From contig CM055750.1 in assembly GCA_029465975.1 (NCBI GenBank), positions 2,218,048-2,282,047 of the forward strand: a stretch of DNA of 64,000 nt. The letters are read 5' to 3'. Shown here piece by piece: positions 21,019-33,769 of the stretch (the first letter of the stretch is position 1; every line of letters starts with the position of its first letter). Both the position numbers and the translations under genes were made by a program. Source of the stretch: Dallia pectoralis. Lineage: Eukaryota > Chordata > Actinopteri > Esociformes > Umbridae. Under the pieces are notes generated by a model that was not told where the DNA came from, did no database searches, and was given only the letters and a program-made list of their open reading frames with translations.

Positions 21019-22013
21019 CACGGCTATACTTCTTTCTGGGACTTGGTCTCTGATTCAACCAGTTGGGATGGAGGCGAATAAGTCCTCAGCGAAGCATCCA
21101 TGATGATGTCTGTTTTCACTCGAATTGTCAAAACTCCGTATTTCATGACATGTTTTCCTGTACGTTCTGTTCCTATCTCTAAGGATAAGGCCAAGATGAT
21201 GTCAGCTTTAATTAAAGCACAGACATTGTCCGTCCAACCGGAGAGAACACCTGTTTGTGAGGTATAAAACAGACCGATAGCCAACATAGTCAAACCATTG
21301 TAGATTTATGGCTAAAATGAAAATTTGCAATCCTCTGGGTGTTACGACTAAAATAATGTTTGTTTGGACTGTTTAGCAATGTTTACTCGGTGGATATGTA
21401 ACTGATTTGCACACACCATATACACACACTATACCTCTAGCTCACATCGTCATCTAAGTGCTAACATTTAGCCATAAACTATTGCTACAGTTTCCTCACA
21501 AAGGCTGTGGCCCCTGTAAGGAAAAGGATAAGGTCTCAGAGCAGGCGGATTAAAAGGCTACCAGCTCACTACGCTAACGGGCTAGCTATTTCACACTGGT
21601 TAAACACACTCTCAACAGAATCTGTAATACTCTATTTTTAGACATACAGGTTTTTTTTTGCTTCATTATGAAGGGACTGTGGGGAAAGAAAGATTAGGGA
21701 GATTTTACTGAAAGAGTTCAGTGAGCCAGATATATAACATGCACGTGTGCACGCAGTGATAACATGTGAATACCTGTGTGTGAGATAGGGGCTTCCTTCA
21801 TATAGGTCACCTGATGCTCTTACCCACAGAAACTTCCGGAAGCTAATAGGTTGACGTGATCAACAACACACACACACACACACACTTTTTATCTTTTCAG
21901 TTACAATGGTTAAATCTGCAACCTGTCGTTTGACTGCTAGGCTATCTGCTGGCTAATCTGCTTTGTGTTTTCTTACGTGGCCACGACATCGATGGGTATT
22001 GCAAAACTGGTAT

Positions 22014-22033
22014 CATGAGCGCCCCCTATAGGT
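22014..22033 (-). promoter_or_regulatory. Candidate CTCF site
   Basis: The minus strand reads cctatagggggcgctcat, close to the CTCF core, in the opposite orientation to the candidates at 16651 and 17235. Motif match only. Confidence 0.35.
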
Positions 22034-22669
22034 TATTGCGGTGCACTGTACGCTATATCACGCTAAACCCATAGGAATATCCGCTAACCGTTGTGTCGGT
22101 TCAATTCGAAACAGATGTTTACATTGTCCAAGCGGTTTTAATGGGCAATAAACAGATTAATCAATAAAACGACAATAAACGCGTTATCTCTAATGAGGGT
22201 GTGCTGACCTCCGTTCACCTCAAGACTCCAAGGCTAATGACACCTTCGGTCTTAATGTAATCCTGACAGGCTAGTTTAATAGTGGCTACAAGTCAGCCTC
22301 TTTGCCAATGAGCGGAGCTAGAAAAGGCCAGCTTGTGACCAGAGAGGTCCGTTCTAATTAGCGCTGATAACAGTGCTCCAAGGACACACGTCTCTCTCTC
22401 TCTCTCTCTCGTTCCTTTTTACCCGTTAGCTCTTTTGGCGCTAGCTGTAATCTGACAAATGATTCTCCTGCTGAGATGCCCTGTTTCAGACGCCCTCTGC
22501 AGTTCTCTGACCCCGTCTGGGTCATGGCTGTGTCAAATGGAATAAGTCTACCACCCTCGTTTCTTTGTCTTAAAGCTTTACGATGTTGGCCGGCAGTTGA
22601 ATGATTGTTTTCTCTGTTGGACCTTTATTGTTAATCTTTAGCCGATGAGTCTTAGGGATAGCGTGACCG

Positions 22670-22785
22670 TGTTGGGGAATGGTGTTTGTGGAACGGCGTT
22701 GGGGACCGTGTTTGGGAGCGTGTTTGGGACCGTGATGGGGAACGGTGTTGGGGACCGTGATGGGGAACGGTGTTGGGGACCGGTG
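22670..22785. repeat. Short G-rich tandem repeat
   Basis: Imperfect copies of gttggggaccgtgatgggga and related variants; about six partial units. Confidence 0.75.
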
Positions 22786-23969
22786 CCTATAATCTGCAGG
22801 CTTTATTGATAAACGTTAAGCAGATTTTTGTTGTTGGCGTTACGTTGATGATTAGCAGAATTCCTTTCATGTGTTGATAAATGAGCCACAATGAGCTACT
22901 TTACCATTTGGAAAGAATTCTGACCCCATTCCATTGTTGGTATTTTGTTGTATTATGGACTGACTTTATAATTGATTTAGTTACATGATGTTCCCTTTAA
23001 TATAGCGAGAGTATTCACCGTGTAATGAGCTATACCTTCAATGCGCCAGACTTGGCACTTGGCGTTCAGGCCTAATAGTTTGTTTTTGGTATCGACCGTC
23101 CAAATAATATTTCTCCTCATGTCCTCAGGGTACTTCAGACGGCATGTCAAATGTCTTTTATTCAGAAGGGCTTCAGCCACTGACCAAGGCCTGTCTTGCC
23201 CGGTTGTTTAGCTTGGATGTTCCATACATCAATAGAGCCCACTGTGCCTCTGGGACCTGTCTGCGCTGTAGCCAGTTTTATTCACTTTCCCAGATCTACG
23301 CCTCGACACAATTAAGGATGATGATTGTTTGTCAGACTTCTTTGGTTTTCACTGTGACGTGCACTGTGGCGTCTCAAGCATGTCCTCAGGACACAGGACT
23401 GATCTGAGCTCATTTTGGAGTGTCATGGCACTGGTTCTGTTTGTACACACAATATTCTGCATGTTTAATAAACTGCCGCATATATAAAAAATAGTTAACA
23501 CTTTGTCATTGTGAAGAATCGTGTGTCGATTGATGACAAAACGAGTAGTTTAATCCTTTATATTAATTAGTTATAAGTGACAAAACTAAATGTGTAGAAA
23601 GTGATAGTTTGGCCTGTGATTTCAGGAAGCGCCAAACGTTGATTAAACAAGCCTCACTTTGTGTGATGTCGTTGGACCACGCAGTATAAAGCTGAAACAT
23701 GACCGCTGTAAGCTCGTCTACCTTCCCCCGCTTTAAACTGACATCCTGTCTGCTTCCTGTGCATACGGCCCTGTTGGCTTTGCTTCCTGAGTTTGTGGCA
23801 AGGACAACCTGTTGCAAGTAAGTCCTCCAATGCAATGTCATCACATGTCCTCCCCGTCTCCTCCTCCTCCTCCCCGTCTCCTCCTCCTCCTGTGGTGCAA
23901 CACAACTCCCCCATACGTCTCACCTGAACCTTAAACTTCTCATCTTCCCTTCTTAGCTGCCGCCTCATC

Positions 23970-24196
23970 TCGTTCTCTCTCTCTGTCTGTCTCTCTCTCT
24001 GTTGCTCTCTCTCTCTGTCGCTCTCTCTCTGTCGCTCTCTCTCTGTCGTTCTCTCTCTGTCGTTCTCTCTCTCTGTCGTTCTCTCTCTGTCTGTCTCTCT
24101 GTCTGTCTCTCTGTCTGTCTCTCTGTCTGCCTCTCTTTCTGTCGTTCTCTCTCTCTGTCGTTCTCTCTATCTGTCGTTCTCTCTCTCGGTCTTTCT

Positions 24197-24230
<34 letters not shown>

Positions 24231-24265
24231 GTCTTTCTCTCTCTCGGTCTTTCTCTCTCGTACTA
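23970..24265. repeat. CT-rich array (tctctctctgtcg units)
   Basis: Homopyrimidine-dominated array of tctctctctgtcgttctc and variants. Frames on both strands (SLSVVLSL and RERERQRE) are low-complexity artefacts. Confidence 0.95.
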
Positions 24266-24358
24266 CATGTGAAGCTGCTACTTCTGTAAAACATTAAATG
24301 GAAGGATGAATTTATAGGGGACAGAGAGTTCTAGTTATAACTAGTGATGCTGCTGCCG

Positions 24359-24362
24359 TGTG

Positions 24363-24394
<32 letters not shown>
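24359..24394. repeat. (TG)n microsatellite
   Basis: TG run with one TTTG interruption, followed directly by an AC-rich stretch that could pair with it. Confidence 0.9.
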
Positions 24395-24485
24395 AACACA
24401 AACACACGCCTAGGCTGTAGCGATGCCCATCAAATATTAAAGCATTGCGCTGTCAAGCTTAATGTTTTGCACTGATCTGGGCTGA

Positions 24486-24575
24486 GTCCCAAATGGCATC
24501 TCTTCCTAATAAAGTGCACTACTTTTGACCAGAGCCGAATTCACTCTAGGGCGTAGGGCGCCATCTAGGTATTAG
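24486..24575. mobile_element. Miniature inverted-repeat element copy
   Basis: The best preserved copy in the window: gtcccaaatggcatctcttc, then aaagtgcactacttttgacc, then an imperfect return palindrome ending in ggcgccat. No coding capacity. Confidence 0.6.
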
Positions 24576-24783
24576 TTCAACTTCGGACACACTTGGGGTT
24601 TAACAGGGCTAATGTAAGAATGCCGTCTCGGATGACGAGAATTATTCCCTGCTCTTCTTGTCCATCGCGTTACATTCCTTTCCATCTCAGAGCAAGACAC
24701 TCTCTTGTGGGTCTTTTTTTGGAAATTATTAGAAACGACTGCGTAAGATGAGAGATGAGAGCCTGTGACATACTAGGTGCTGG

Positions 24784-24840
24784 GGAAATGTACCCCATTC
24801 CCTATATAGTGCCCTACGGGTCAGAAGCTGTGCACTTGGA
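24784..24840. mobile_element. Miniature element fragment
   Basis: gtaccccattccctatatag followed by tgccctacgggtcagaagc resembles half of the element at 24486-24575. Confidence 0.45.
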
Positions 24841-26927
24841 TGCCGGTCAGGGTGCCGTGTGGACAGAGCTAACCAGATTACCCAGCCAGCCCAGCCATAT
24901 TTAATAACCAATATTGACCACAACCCTGTTTACACTTGGGTCATACTAGTCACCACAGACACTGTTGTGTTGTTTGCAAGGTTACAATAGTTGACCGTAA
25001 GTTGGCGTCTTTATGACGTAGTGACTGACAGCTTCACTTCTAAATGGGTTTAGTGAGATGCAGATACTCGGGTTCAAACGGGTCTCTGCTCACAGACGCA
25101 TGTTTCTTGTTATTGCCAAGAGATGCATTTTCAATCTGAACTGGGTTAGTTGTGTGCATACTGACCATCGTTTCTGACTACTTCCTGTTTGTGAGCCAGA
25201 CCAGGAAGTGTCTGGCGCTCTGGCTGTCCACCTGGTTGGCCTGATCTAAGAGGTGCGCGCGCGTGTGTGTGTGTGAAATTCAAATGCGTTCTATATGTCT
25301 GGTTGGGTTCTGAAGCCTACTTCACGCTTGGCTGCCTCTCTTTCTTAATAAGCCGCTCCGCTGTCGGTTCCAATGAGGCCCGGAGGCCCAGTCATCGCTC
25401 CTAGATGTTTGTTCCCCCCCACTCATGGCCCGGCCCGGCACGGTCTGGTGGAACGTGGTGCTTCTGTCTCTTGGATGTCTGACGGACGGACGGAGGGAAG
25501 GAGGGCCGGACTCACAGGGACATGAGTGAGTTCATCTGCTCGCGGCTCATCGTGTTCCACCAGCTGCCCCGGTCAAATGTCTGAATCAGACGCTGCTGGA
25601 CGGCCCAGAGTCAGGCGTACAGTCGTTACGCGTGGGGGTCGTCCATACGCGTAGAGATTTAGGCGCGCCGAGGTTACCGGTCGCCGGTCGGATGTCATTT
25701 GACTGCTGGAGTACGTGGAGCATTAGGGGAGTGGCCAGACGGAAACACGGAGGGTTAGCGACGCTACAACGAGCGGAGCAGCATCAGTTTAACTCGGCGA
25801 CGTAATCTATCTGACCTATTTGATCCAGGCTGGTCCATGTAGGCTGTAGCCGCTGTCGTGGCTCACCTCACCTGAACCCCCTCGCTGGCTAGATAGGCTG
25901 AAGAGACATGAGGTGTAGGTTGAGCACACTGTACATATGTTCTGCTGCTGGTGTGTTGCTTCCTCTGAGCTCTTAGCTGTGTCCGACCACCCGCCCCCCC
26001 CAGTCACGAGAGAGGCATTCTTGGCAAAGCGACGTACGCTGACTGGGCGTGGGACACGGCGCTTGCGAGCAGCTTAATTGCTGCCTTTCCAGTACAAAAT
26101 GCCCCTTCTCAGATCTTCTGGTGGGAGTGGTTGTGGTTGTGGGGGGGGTTTGGGGGGGTGGACGGCAGCTGCGACCTGCGAGTCCCCCTCGACATCCCAA
26201 ACCCCCTCGTGCATCTGGCCCTTACATGCTGCCTGTGAGTGAGCCCCCCCCATGGCCGAGGCCGTGCAGTTGAATAAGCAGCCATGTCTGTCATCGCTTT
26301 GGGGGATAGAGGCTTGGCCCATGACTGTACATGACTCGTGTTCTAGCAGCCGTTGTTCTGAAGCCGTCCTGGTCTCCTGTCTGAGAGGGAGAACGGGCCA
26401 GCTGGCGGGTCTGAAAGACAAACCAGCAAGGAGCTGCCCTGCCTCTACAGTGTTTTCCCCCGTTGTGTGTTTCCTCGTCCATAGACGGGAGAACGGGAGA
26501 CGTTCATGGGGTTTCTTTGGGAACGAGACGTTTGCTGATCTCTGCCTGCTGTATCGACGTTCCTGGATCACTGCTCAACAGAGCTCTTTAAAATACAGCT
26601 AATGCAATTGTTTCTGTTCCCATGTACAGAGTACAGTTGAATGTCATGTCACGGCTTTGTGTTCCACACCGCAGCTGGTCTCCGGGAACGAGCCAAGCCA
26701 TCCCACATTAGCTAGCAGCTAAAGTATCCGGCGTCGAGGTAGCTAGCGTCACAATTGCAGCGAGGCAATGTCAACTCCTTTTAGAGACTGATTGCGATGG
26801 ACACATTTGCTGATGTGACTCAGTTCATACTGGACCCGGGCAGTCGTGGTGGCTGATGGGATATTTTTGGGCTATTTCTCTGCCTGCCTAAACTGCTTAG
26901 TCTCACCATCACTTGACTGTTTAACAA
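24841..26927. other. Intergenic with a CpG cluster
   Basis: Contains GC-richer DNA from about 25250 to 26500. At 25600-25810 CpGs are dense (ttacgcgtg, ggcgcgccg, ccggtcgccggtcgg, agcgacg). This may be a regulatory CpG island or a non-coding first exon of taok3. Overlapping open frames at 26074-26602 on both strands have no recognisable domain. Confidence 0.3.
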
Positions 26928-27142
26928 CAGGCCCCTAACTAACTAATTAACTAACTAAGCCCCTCTCTCTCTCTGCATGTGGCCCCTAACTAACTAACTA
27001 ATTAACTAACTAAGCCCCTCTCTCTCTCTGCATGTGGCCCCTAACTAACTAACTAACTAACTAAGCCCCTCTCTCTCTCTGCATGTGGCCCCTAACTAAC
27101 TAACTAACTAACTAAGCCCCTCTCTCTCTCTGCATGTGGCCC

Positions 27143-27174
<32 letters not shown>

Positions 27175-29580
27175 GCCCCTCTATCTCTCTGCATGTGGCC
27201 CCTAACTAACTAACTAACTAACTAAGCCCCTCTCTCTCTCTGCATGTGGCCCCTAACTAACTAACTAACTAACTAAGCCCCTCTATCTCTCTGCATGTGG
27301 CCCCTAACTAACTAACTAACTAACTAAGCCCCTCTCTCTCTCTGCATGTGGCCCCTAACTAACTAACTAACTAACTAAGCCCCTCTCTCTCTCTGCATGT
27401 GGCCCCTAACTAACTAACTAACTAACTAACTAAGCCCCTCTCTCTCTCTGCATGTGGCCCCTAACTAACTAACTAACTAACTAACTAAGCCCCTCTCTCT
27501 CTCTGCATGTGGCCCCTAACTAACTAACTAACTAACTAAGCCCCTCTATCTCTCTGCATGTGGCCCCTAACTAACTAACTAACTAACTAAGCCCCTCTCT
27601 CTCTCTGCATGTGGCCCCTAACTAACTAACTAACTAACTAAGCCCCTCTCTCTCTCTGCATGTGGCCCCTAACTAACTAACTAACTAACTAACTAAGCCC
27701 CTCTATCTCTCTGCATGTGGCCCCTAACTAACTAACTAACTAAGCCCCTCTCTCTCTCTGCATGTGGCCCCTAACTAACTAACTAACTAACTAAGCCCCT
27801 CTATCTCTCTGCATGTGGCCCCTAACTAACTAACTAACTAACTAAGCCCCTCTCTCTCTCTGCATGTGGCCCCTAACTAACTAACTAATTAACTAACTAA
27901 GCCCCTCTATCTCTCTGCATGTGGCCCCTAACTAACTAACTAACTAACTAACTAAGCCCCTCTCTCTCTCTGCATGTGGCCCCTAACTAACTAACTAACT
28001 AACTAAGCCCCTCTATCTCTCTGCATGTGGCCCCTAACTAACTAACTAACTAACTAAGCCCCTCTCTCTCTGCATGTGGCCCCTAACTAACTAACTAACT
28101 AACTAAGCCCCTCTCTCTCTCTGCATGTGGCCCCTAACTAACTAACTAACTAACTAAGCCCCTCTATCTCTCTGCATGTGGCCCCTAACTAACTAACTAA
28201 CTAACTAAGCCCTCTCTCTCTCTGCATGTGGCCCCTAACTAACTAACTAACTAACTAAGCCCCTCTATCTCTCTGCATGTGGCCCCTAACTAACTAACTA
28301 ACTAACTAAGCCCCTCTCTCTCTCTGCATGTGGCCCCTAACTAACTAACTAATTAACTAACTAAGCCCCTCTATCTCTCTGCATGTGGCCCCTAACTAAC
28401 TAACTAACTAACTAACTAAGCCCCTCTCTCTCTCTGCATGTGGCCCCTAACTAACTAACTAATTAACTAACTAAGCCCCTCTATCTCTCTGCATGTGGCC
28501 CCTAACTAACTAACTAATTAACTAACTAAGCCCCTCTCTCTCTCTGCATGTGGCCCCTAACTAACTAACTAATTAACTAACTAAGCCCCTCTATCTCTCT
28601 GCATGTGGCCCCTAACTAACTAACTAACTAACTAACTAAGCCCCTCTATCTCTCTGCATGTGGCCCCTAACTAACTAACTAACTAACTAACTAAGCCCCT
28701 CTCTCTCTGCATGTGGCCCCTAACTAACTAACTAATTAACTAACTAAGCCCCTCTCTCTCTCTGCATGTGGCCCCTAACTAACTAACTAACTAATTAACT
28801 AACTAAGCCCCTCTATCTCTCTGCATGTGGCCCCTAACTAACTAACTAACTAACTAAGCCCCTCTCTCTCTCTGCATGTGGCCCCTAACTAACTAACTAA
28901 TTAACTAACTAAGCCCCTCTCTCTCTCTGCATGTGGCCCCTAACTAACTAATTAACTAACTAAGCCCCTCTCTCTCTCTGCATGTGGCCCCTAACTAACT
29001 AACTAATTAACTAACTAAGCCCCTCTCTCTCTCTGCATGTGGCCCCTAACTAACTAACTAACTAACTAAGCCCCTCTCTCTCTCTGCATGTGGCCCCTAA
29101 CTAACTAACTAACTAACTAAGCCCCTCTATCTCTCTGCATGTGGCCCCTAACTAACTAACTAACTAACTAAGCCCCTCTCTCTCTCTGCATGTGGCCCCT
29201 AACTAACTAACTAACTAACTAAGCCCCTCTCTCTCTGCATGTGGCCCCTAACTAACTAACTAACTAACTAACCTCCTCTCTCTCTCTGCATGTGGCCACT
29301 AACTAACTAACCCCCTCTCTCTCTCTGCATGTGGCCCCTAACTAATTAACTAACTAAGCCCCTCTCTCTCTCTGCATGTGGCCCCTAACTAACTAACTAA
29401 CTAAGCCCCTCTCTCTCTCTGCATGTGGCCCCTAACTAACTAACTAACTAACTAAGCCCCTCTATCTCTCTGCATGTGGCCCCTAACTAACTAACTAACT
29501 AAGCCCCTCTCTCTCTCTGCATGTGGCCCCTAACTAACTAACTAACTAACTAAGCCCCTCTATCTCTCTGCATGTGGCCC

Positions 29581-29624
<44 letters not shown>

Positions 29625-29738
29625 GCCCCTCTCTCTCTCTGCATGTGGCCCCTAACTAACTAACTAACTAACTAAGCCCCTCTCTCTCTCTGCATGTGGC
29701 CCCTAACTAACTAACTAACTAACTAAGCCCCTCTCTCT
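26928..29738. repeat. 2.8-kb composite array, about 55 units of 46-57 bp
   Basis: Each unit has three parts: a (ctaa)n block of four to seven copies, occasionally with attaa; a pyrimidine block (cccctctctctctctg, or with one A in ctctatctctctg); and the constant gcatgtggcccc. Length varies mainly by the number of ctaa. One unit near 29580 has about eleven ctaa. The array ends with ctctctctcag at 29729-29739 instead of the usual ctgcatgtgg. Stops in all frames prevent open frames. Confidence 0.97.
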
Positions 29739-31396
29739 CAGAGATTCAGTGTCAGGCTCATCGCGAGACAACCATGAATTTGGCCAAAAAATCTGTTATT
29801 TGTCAGACTGTTCTTCTCGTTCTCTCGCTCTGTGTCTCTGTCATTTCTCTCGTAATCGATAATGCATTGCAGTATCAAGGCCAACCTACAAACTACGCTT
29901 CAAGTCTCTCCGTCACAGCCGTTTACTGTCCACGTCCTGTTGTTAACCGACTAGCCCTGGATCGCGGTTATGCCGCGGCAAATTCAAGCGTCATATTCCT
30001 ATGTTGCTCCCGACCCCCAGAGAATGACGTTCCACATTCTCTGAACAAACAGACACCGTTCATAGGGAAAAAGAAGGTTGGAACCCGAGTACAATTTCGG
30101 TTGTCCTTTTCTTGCCCAATATCCCCGGCTGCCTGGGCTTTTTCGCGCCTCTGTGGGTCTGAAGAGCCTGGGTTTCAACTGAACAATAGTCAAATTAAAC
30201 TGTGACTCGCTTAAAACGGTGCCTTTCTCTCTCTCTTCCTCCCTTTTACCTTTTTCCACTTTCACACAAAAAGCACTCAATGTCTTGGTCACACACACAC
30301 ACACACTCAGGAACAGATGTGCTACTCCCAGCTGACGGCCTGAGCACCCGACTTTAATTCTTCTGTCGGATGTGTGAGTGTGTGAGGAGACAGAGGGTTT
30401 GAACTCAGGAACAGGCAATGCGTTACAGGGAACCAACGGAAGACCACTTTCTCTCTCCACACCTCTTCCTGTACTCTGGCGTTTATGACCTCACGGGGCA
30501 CGTATTGCTTCCTGGTATTTTGCTTAGTTTAAAAGCACAATGCTGGTTTGAATCTAGGTTTCATAAACAGGAATGTTCCGTTCTAAAGAAAGACTATCTC
30601 TGTCCGCCCTAGCTTGGTGAACTACGGTCTAATATCTAGTTCTGCAAAGCATTGAAGAATACGCAGGGTGCTATTTCAGAGACGTAAACACCTACGCCCG
30701 TACAAACCTAGTACCTCCTAAAATAACTTCATTGCATTTTTGAAAATGTGGCAGGAAGATGGAGGATCCAAACTGGCACATACATTTTTTTTTTATTTCA
30801 TTTGGAAGATTCCTTTTATTTGTTTTTGTACCCCAAAGTCCATTATAAATGTGTACAACCATTTTTATTGTTTTTAAAACATAGTTTAAGGTGCACTTGG
30901 CGGGAAAAGTGGCGTAGGTTACTAATGTGTCCCGTTAGACGTCATATACAGGAAGTCTAAACCACTTCCTCAAAAACTGTTTGAATCACAGAGGAGGTTT
31001 TGGTCACATGATTATTTTATTTAACAGAGTAGTTGTCTCACAGAGTGGGGGGGGGGGGGCGTCTCTGGTCTTTTTCAGTAGCACATCTCTCTGGTTGCTT
31101 TACCTAAGCGGGCGTTCTCAATGTAATGATGACAGGGTTGTGGATTTGAGGGCATCGGGATTTGGAGGGAAGCGGCTTTGCCAGGCAGGTGAAGAGAAGC
31201 TTGCCAGAAAGATACACAGGCACATACAAACGTAAGCACCACTGCCGATATAGCATACATCTGCATACGTGGAGATGCGATGCCAGTTAATTCTATAATT
31301 TGCCCCCGACGCCTGACAGGACAAGCTAAGTCCGAGTACACGTGGTAGTTTGGACCGGAAGGAATGTCGTTTTACAAAGACACCGTAAACAGACGA
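29739..31396. other. Intergenic, one unexplained 143-codon open frame
   Basis: An open frame at 29774-30205 (plus) begins MNLAKKSVICQTVLLVLSLC, a hydrophobic start like a signal anchor, but nothing downstream is recognisable and part of it overlaps a 153-codon minus-strand frame. I do not call it a gene. A run of 11-12 G lies near 31047. Confidence 0.3.
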
Positions 31397-31696
31397 GGTT
31401 ACGCTACTGATTCTGCTACTGGTTCTGCTACTGGTTCTGCTACTGGTTCTGCTACTGGTTCTGCTACTGGTTCTGCTACTGGTTCTGCTACTGGTTACGC
31501 TACTGGTTACGCTACTGGTTCTGCTACTGGTTCTGCTACTGGTTAAGCTACTGGTTACGCTACTGGTTACGCTACTGGTTACGCTACTGGTTCTGCTACT
31601 GGTTACGCTATTGGTTACGCTACTGGTTACGCTATTGGTTACGCTACTGGTTACGCTACTGGTTCTGCTACTGGTTACGCTACTGGTTCTGCTACT
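31397..31696. repeat. 12-bp minisatellite, 25 copies
   Basis: Units gctactggttct or gctactggttac (a few gctattggttac, one gctactggttaa). The ttct form dominates the left and ttac the right, with some mixing. Encoded Ser/Ala/Thr/Gly peptides are artefacts. Confidence 0.95.
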
Positions 31697-31994
31697 ATCA
31701 GGCTATATCATCCAGTCTGTGTTTAAGGGGGCCATATTCCAATGCCTCCCAGTCCACGGTTCCTTGCTGTTCTCCAGCGTATCGATTGTCTTATCTAACA
31801 AACCTTTGTGTAACACACCAGTACCTGACCTCTCCAAGCGAGATCTCTCTAAGTGTGAATCATTCCCAGGCAATCGTGCAACTGCTCGGCCACAGCGGAA
31901 CAGCGCGTAACCCTCGACTGTCAACAACGCCGCTACTACAGGGTGTTAGCGTTAGCAACAAACCGTTAGCCGTACAGCGCAGTCTCCAGTGCAC

Positions 31995-32078
31995 GCATGC
32001 CCACGCACACACACCCACGCACACACACCCACACACGCACACACACACACACCCACACACGCGCACACACACACACAG
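31995..32078. repeat. CA-rich array with cacgcacacac variants
   Basis: Runs of acacaccca and cgcacacaca. A low-complexity microsatellite that causes the His/Thr-rich frames here. Confidence 0.9.
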
Positions 32079-32612
32079 CGGGGCACCATTCTAAGCGTTT
32101 TATTGAAAGAGATGAGGATAGAAACGGGCAGCCAAACGGAGAACGAGAGAGAGAGAAGCTCTACAGTTCTGAGCCGGCGTTAATTCCCAAATTAATTGCA
32201 GGCAGACTTTACAGGAATAAAAGCTGATTTCCGGGCCCTAAGCCCACGTGCCCCAGAATCCACGTACATAATTTATACTGTCAGTTGTGTATATTAAAGA
32301 TAGACAAGCACACAGGAACGCGGGGGACATGACTCACTTGCCGAGTTGTAATGTTTCCTTTTTGGGGTTTCCTCCTGTTCCTTCTGCACCCCCTCCCCCG
32401 CCCCCAACCCTCCCTTACTTCGTTTCCCTCGTTCTGTCCCTCGTTCTGTCGCTCGTTCAGTCTCTTTATCACTCGCTCTCCTTTTTTCTCGCTCCTTATC
32501 TTATTCTCTCGACTTTTTTTCTGTGTTGTCTTTTTTATAGTGTGGGACGTCATCCTGGTTCAGTCACGTCCAGATCGTTTTTATTTGAATACGTGCACCC
32601 TTTCACAATCAC

Positions 32613-32632
32613 CCACTTCTAGGGGGCGCTTC
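32613..32632 (+). promoter_or_regulatory. Candidate CTCF site
   Basis: cacttctagggggcgcttcc contains an exact CTAGGGGGCGC core. Motif match only. Confidence 0.35.
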
Positions 32633-33611
32633 CCTTCTGATCGGACGAGCTGGTTGGCTAATTGACTGATCCCACGCTTTTATTTGCTCTCGTTCACTCT
32701 GTTCGACAGACGGTGAGAGCGAATGGGTGCGTGGCTGTCGTTTTGGTACGCAGGCTTGTGAGTGTACAAGTGGTTTCTTGTTAAATCAACATCCTCTTTT
32801 TTCAAAATGGCTGCCCCATGTTGGCAGAGATAACGCTAGCCCCAACTGGATTCCGTTGGATGTAATGACTAATGTGTCACAACCCTCTTTTATTACCTAG
32901 CTGGTCACCTCAAGAAGGCGAGAGAATATTGGGCTGTATTGAAGGAGATACGGAAACGCCTAAAGAGAAGACTAGTGTGTGTTGAGATCAGTAACCAGGA
33001 GTGTGAGGCAAGCGACTTTACACTATTAAAGACTCAAAATCAAAATTATCAGAGATAATTTTTTAAATATTAGAGTTTTTATTAAATCAAATCCGTATAA
33101 TATATATTTTGAAGGTTGCTTGTTGACCTGTTGATTAAGCTCTTGTCCAGCATTACAGATGCTGCTTTCTCCCAATCATACGAGTGACTGTCTAGCTGTG
33201 ACATCTCCTGAGATTGGAGCGAATTCGCTATCCTCGTTAACAGGTTCACGTTTAATGGGACTGAAGCAGCATCTGTTAATTTGATATTTTAAATGTTTAA
33301 CGACATAGAACTAACCAGTGGGTTCTGGGTTGCTGTGTACACATGAGCTGTGGCCCCATCATATTGGCAGGTTTCAAGTCTTCCTCCGTTGCTCATGATC
33401 CGGCGCTCACCGCGAGACTCAATGTTATGTGAGAAATGGGGCGGGGTTTGGGGCGTGGCCATGCAAAGCAGACTGCTATTAATGCTCCTGGTCCCCTTTG
33501 ATTGGATAATCCTGTTGGGCTTTAGAGCATCGGGCTCAACTTCAATCCGCCTTCTGCCTGAAAGCAGAGCAGATCAGCTCGTGAGTAACTGCGTGCTCTT
33601 GTGCACAGAAG

Positions 33612-33616
<5 letters not shown>

Positions 33617-33653
<37 letters not shown>

Positions 33654-33737
33654 CAATGTGTGCTCTTGCGAACAGAAGGAAATGTGTGTGTGTGTTGTTT
33701 GGAATGTGTTCTGTTTATCATGTAATGTGTACTTATT

Positions 33738-33769
<32 letters not shown>

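Larger units (their letters stand above)
21019..23984. other. Intergenic, no gene seen
   Basis: Holds a (CA)n run near 21867-21886, a (CT)n run near 22391-22410 and a small GTTGGGGACCGTG-type tandem at about 22670-22785. No exon or RNA gene recognised. Confidence 0.5.

Noticed and set aside
20662..21058. Pro/Ser-rich and Gly/Arg-rich proteins
   Set aside because: Frames through the pyrimidine-rich minisatellite.
26074..26602. Overlapping frames of 165 (minus) and 116 (plus) codons
   Set aside because: No domain, no splice signals in phase, opposite strands over the same GC-richer DNA.
26928..29738. Interstitial telomeric repeat (CCCTAA)
   Set aside because: CCCTAA appears once per unit; the repeated tetramer is CTAA, not the hexamer.
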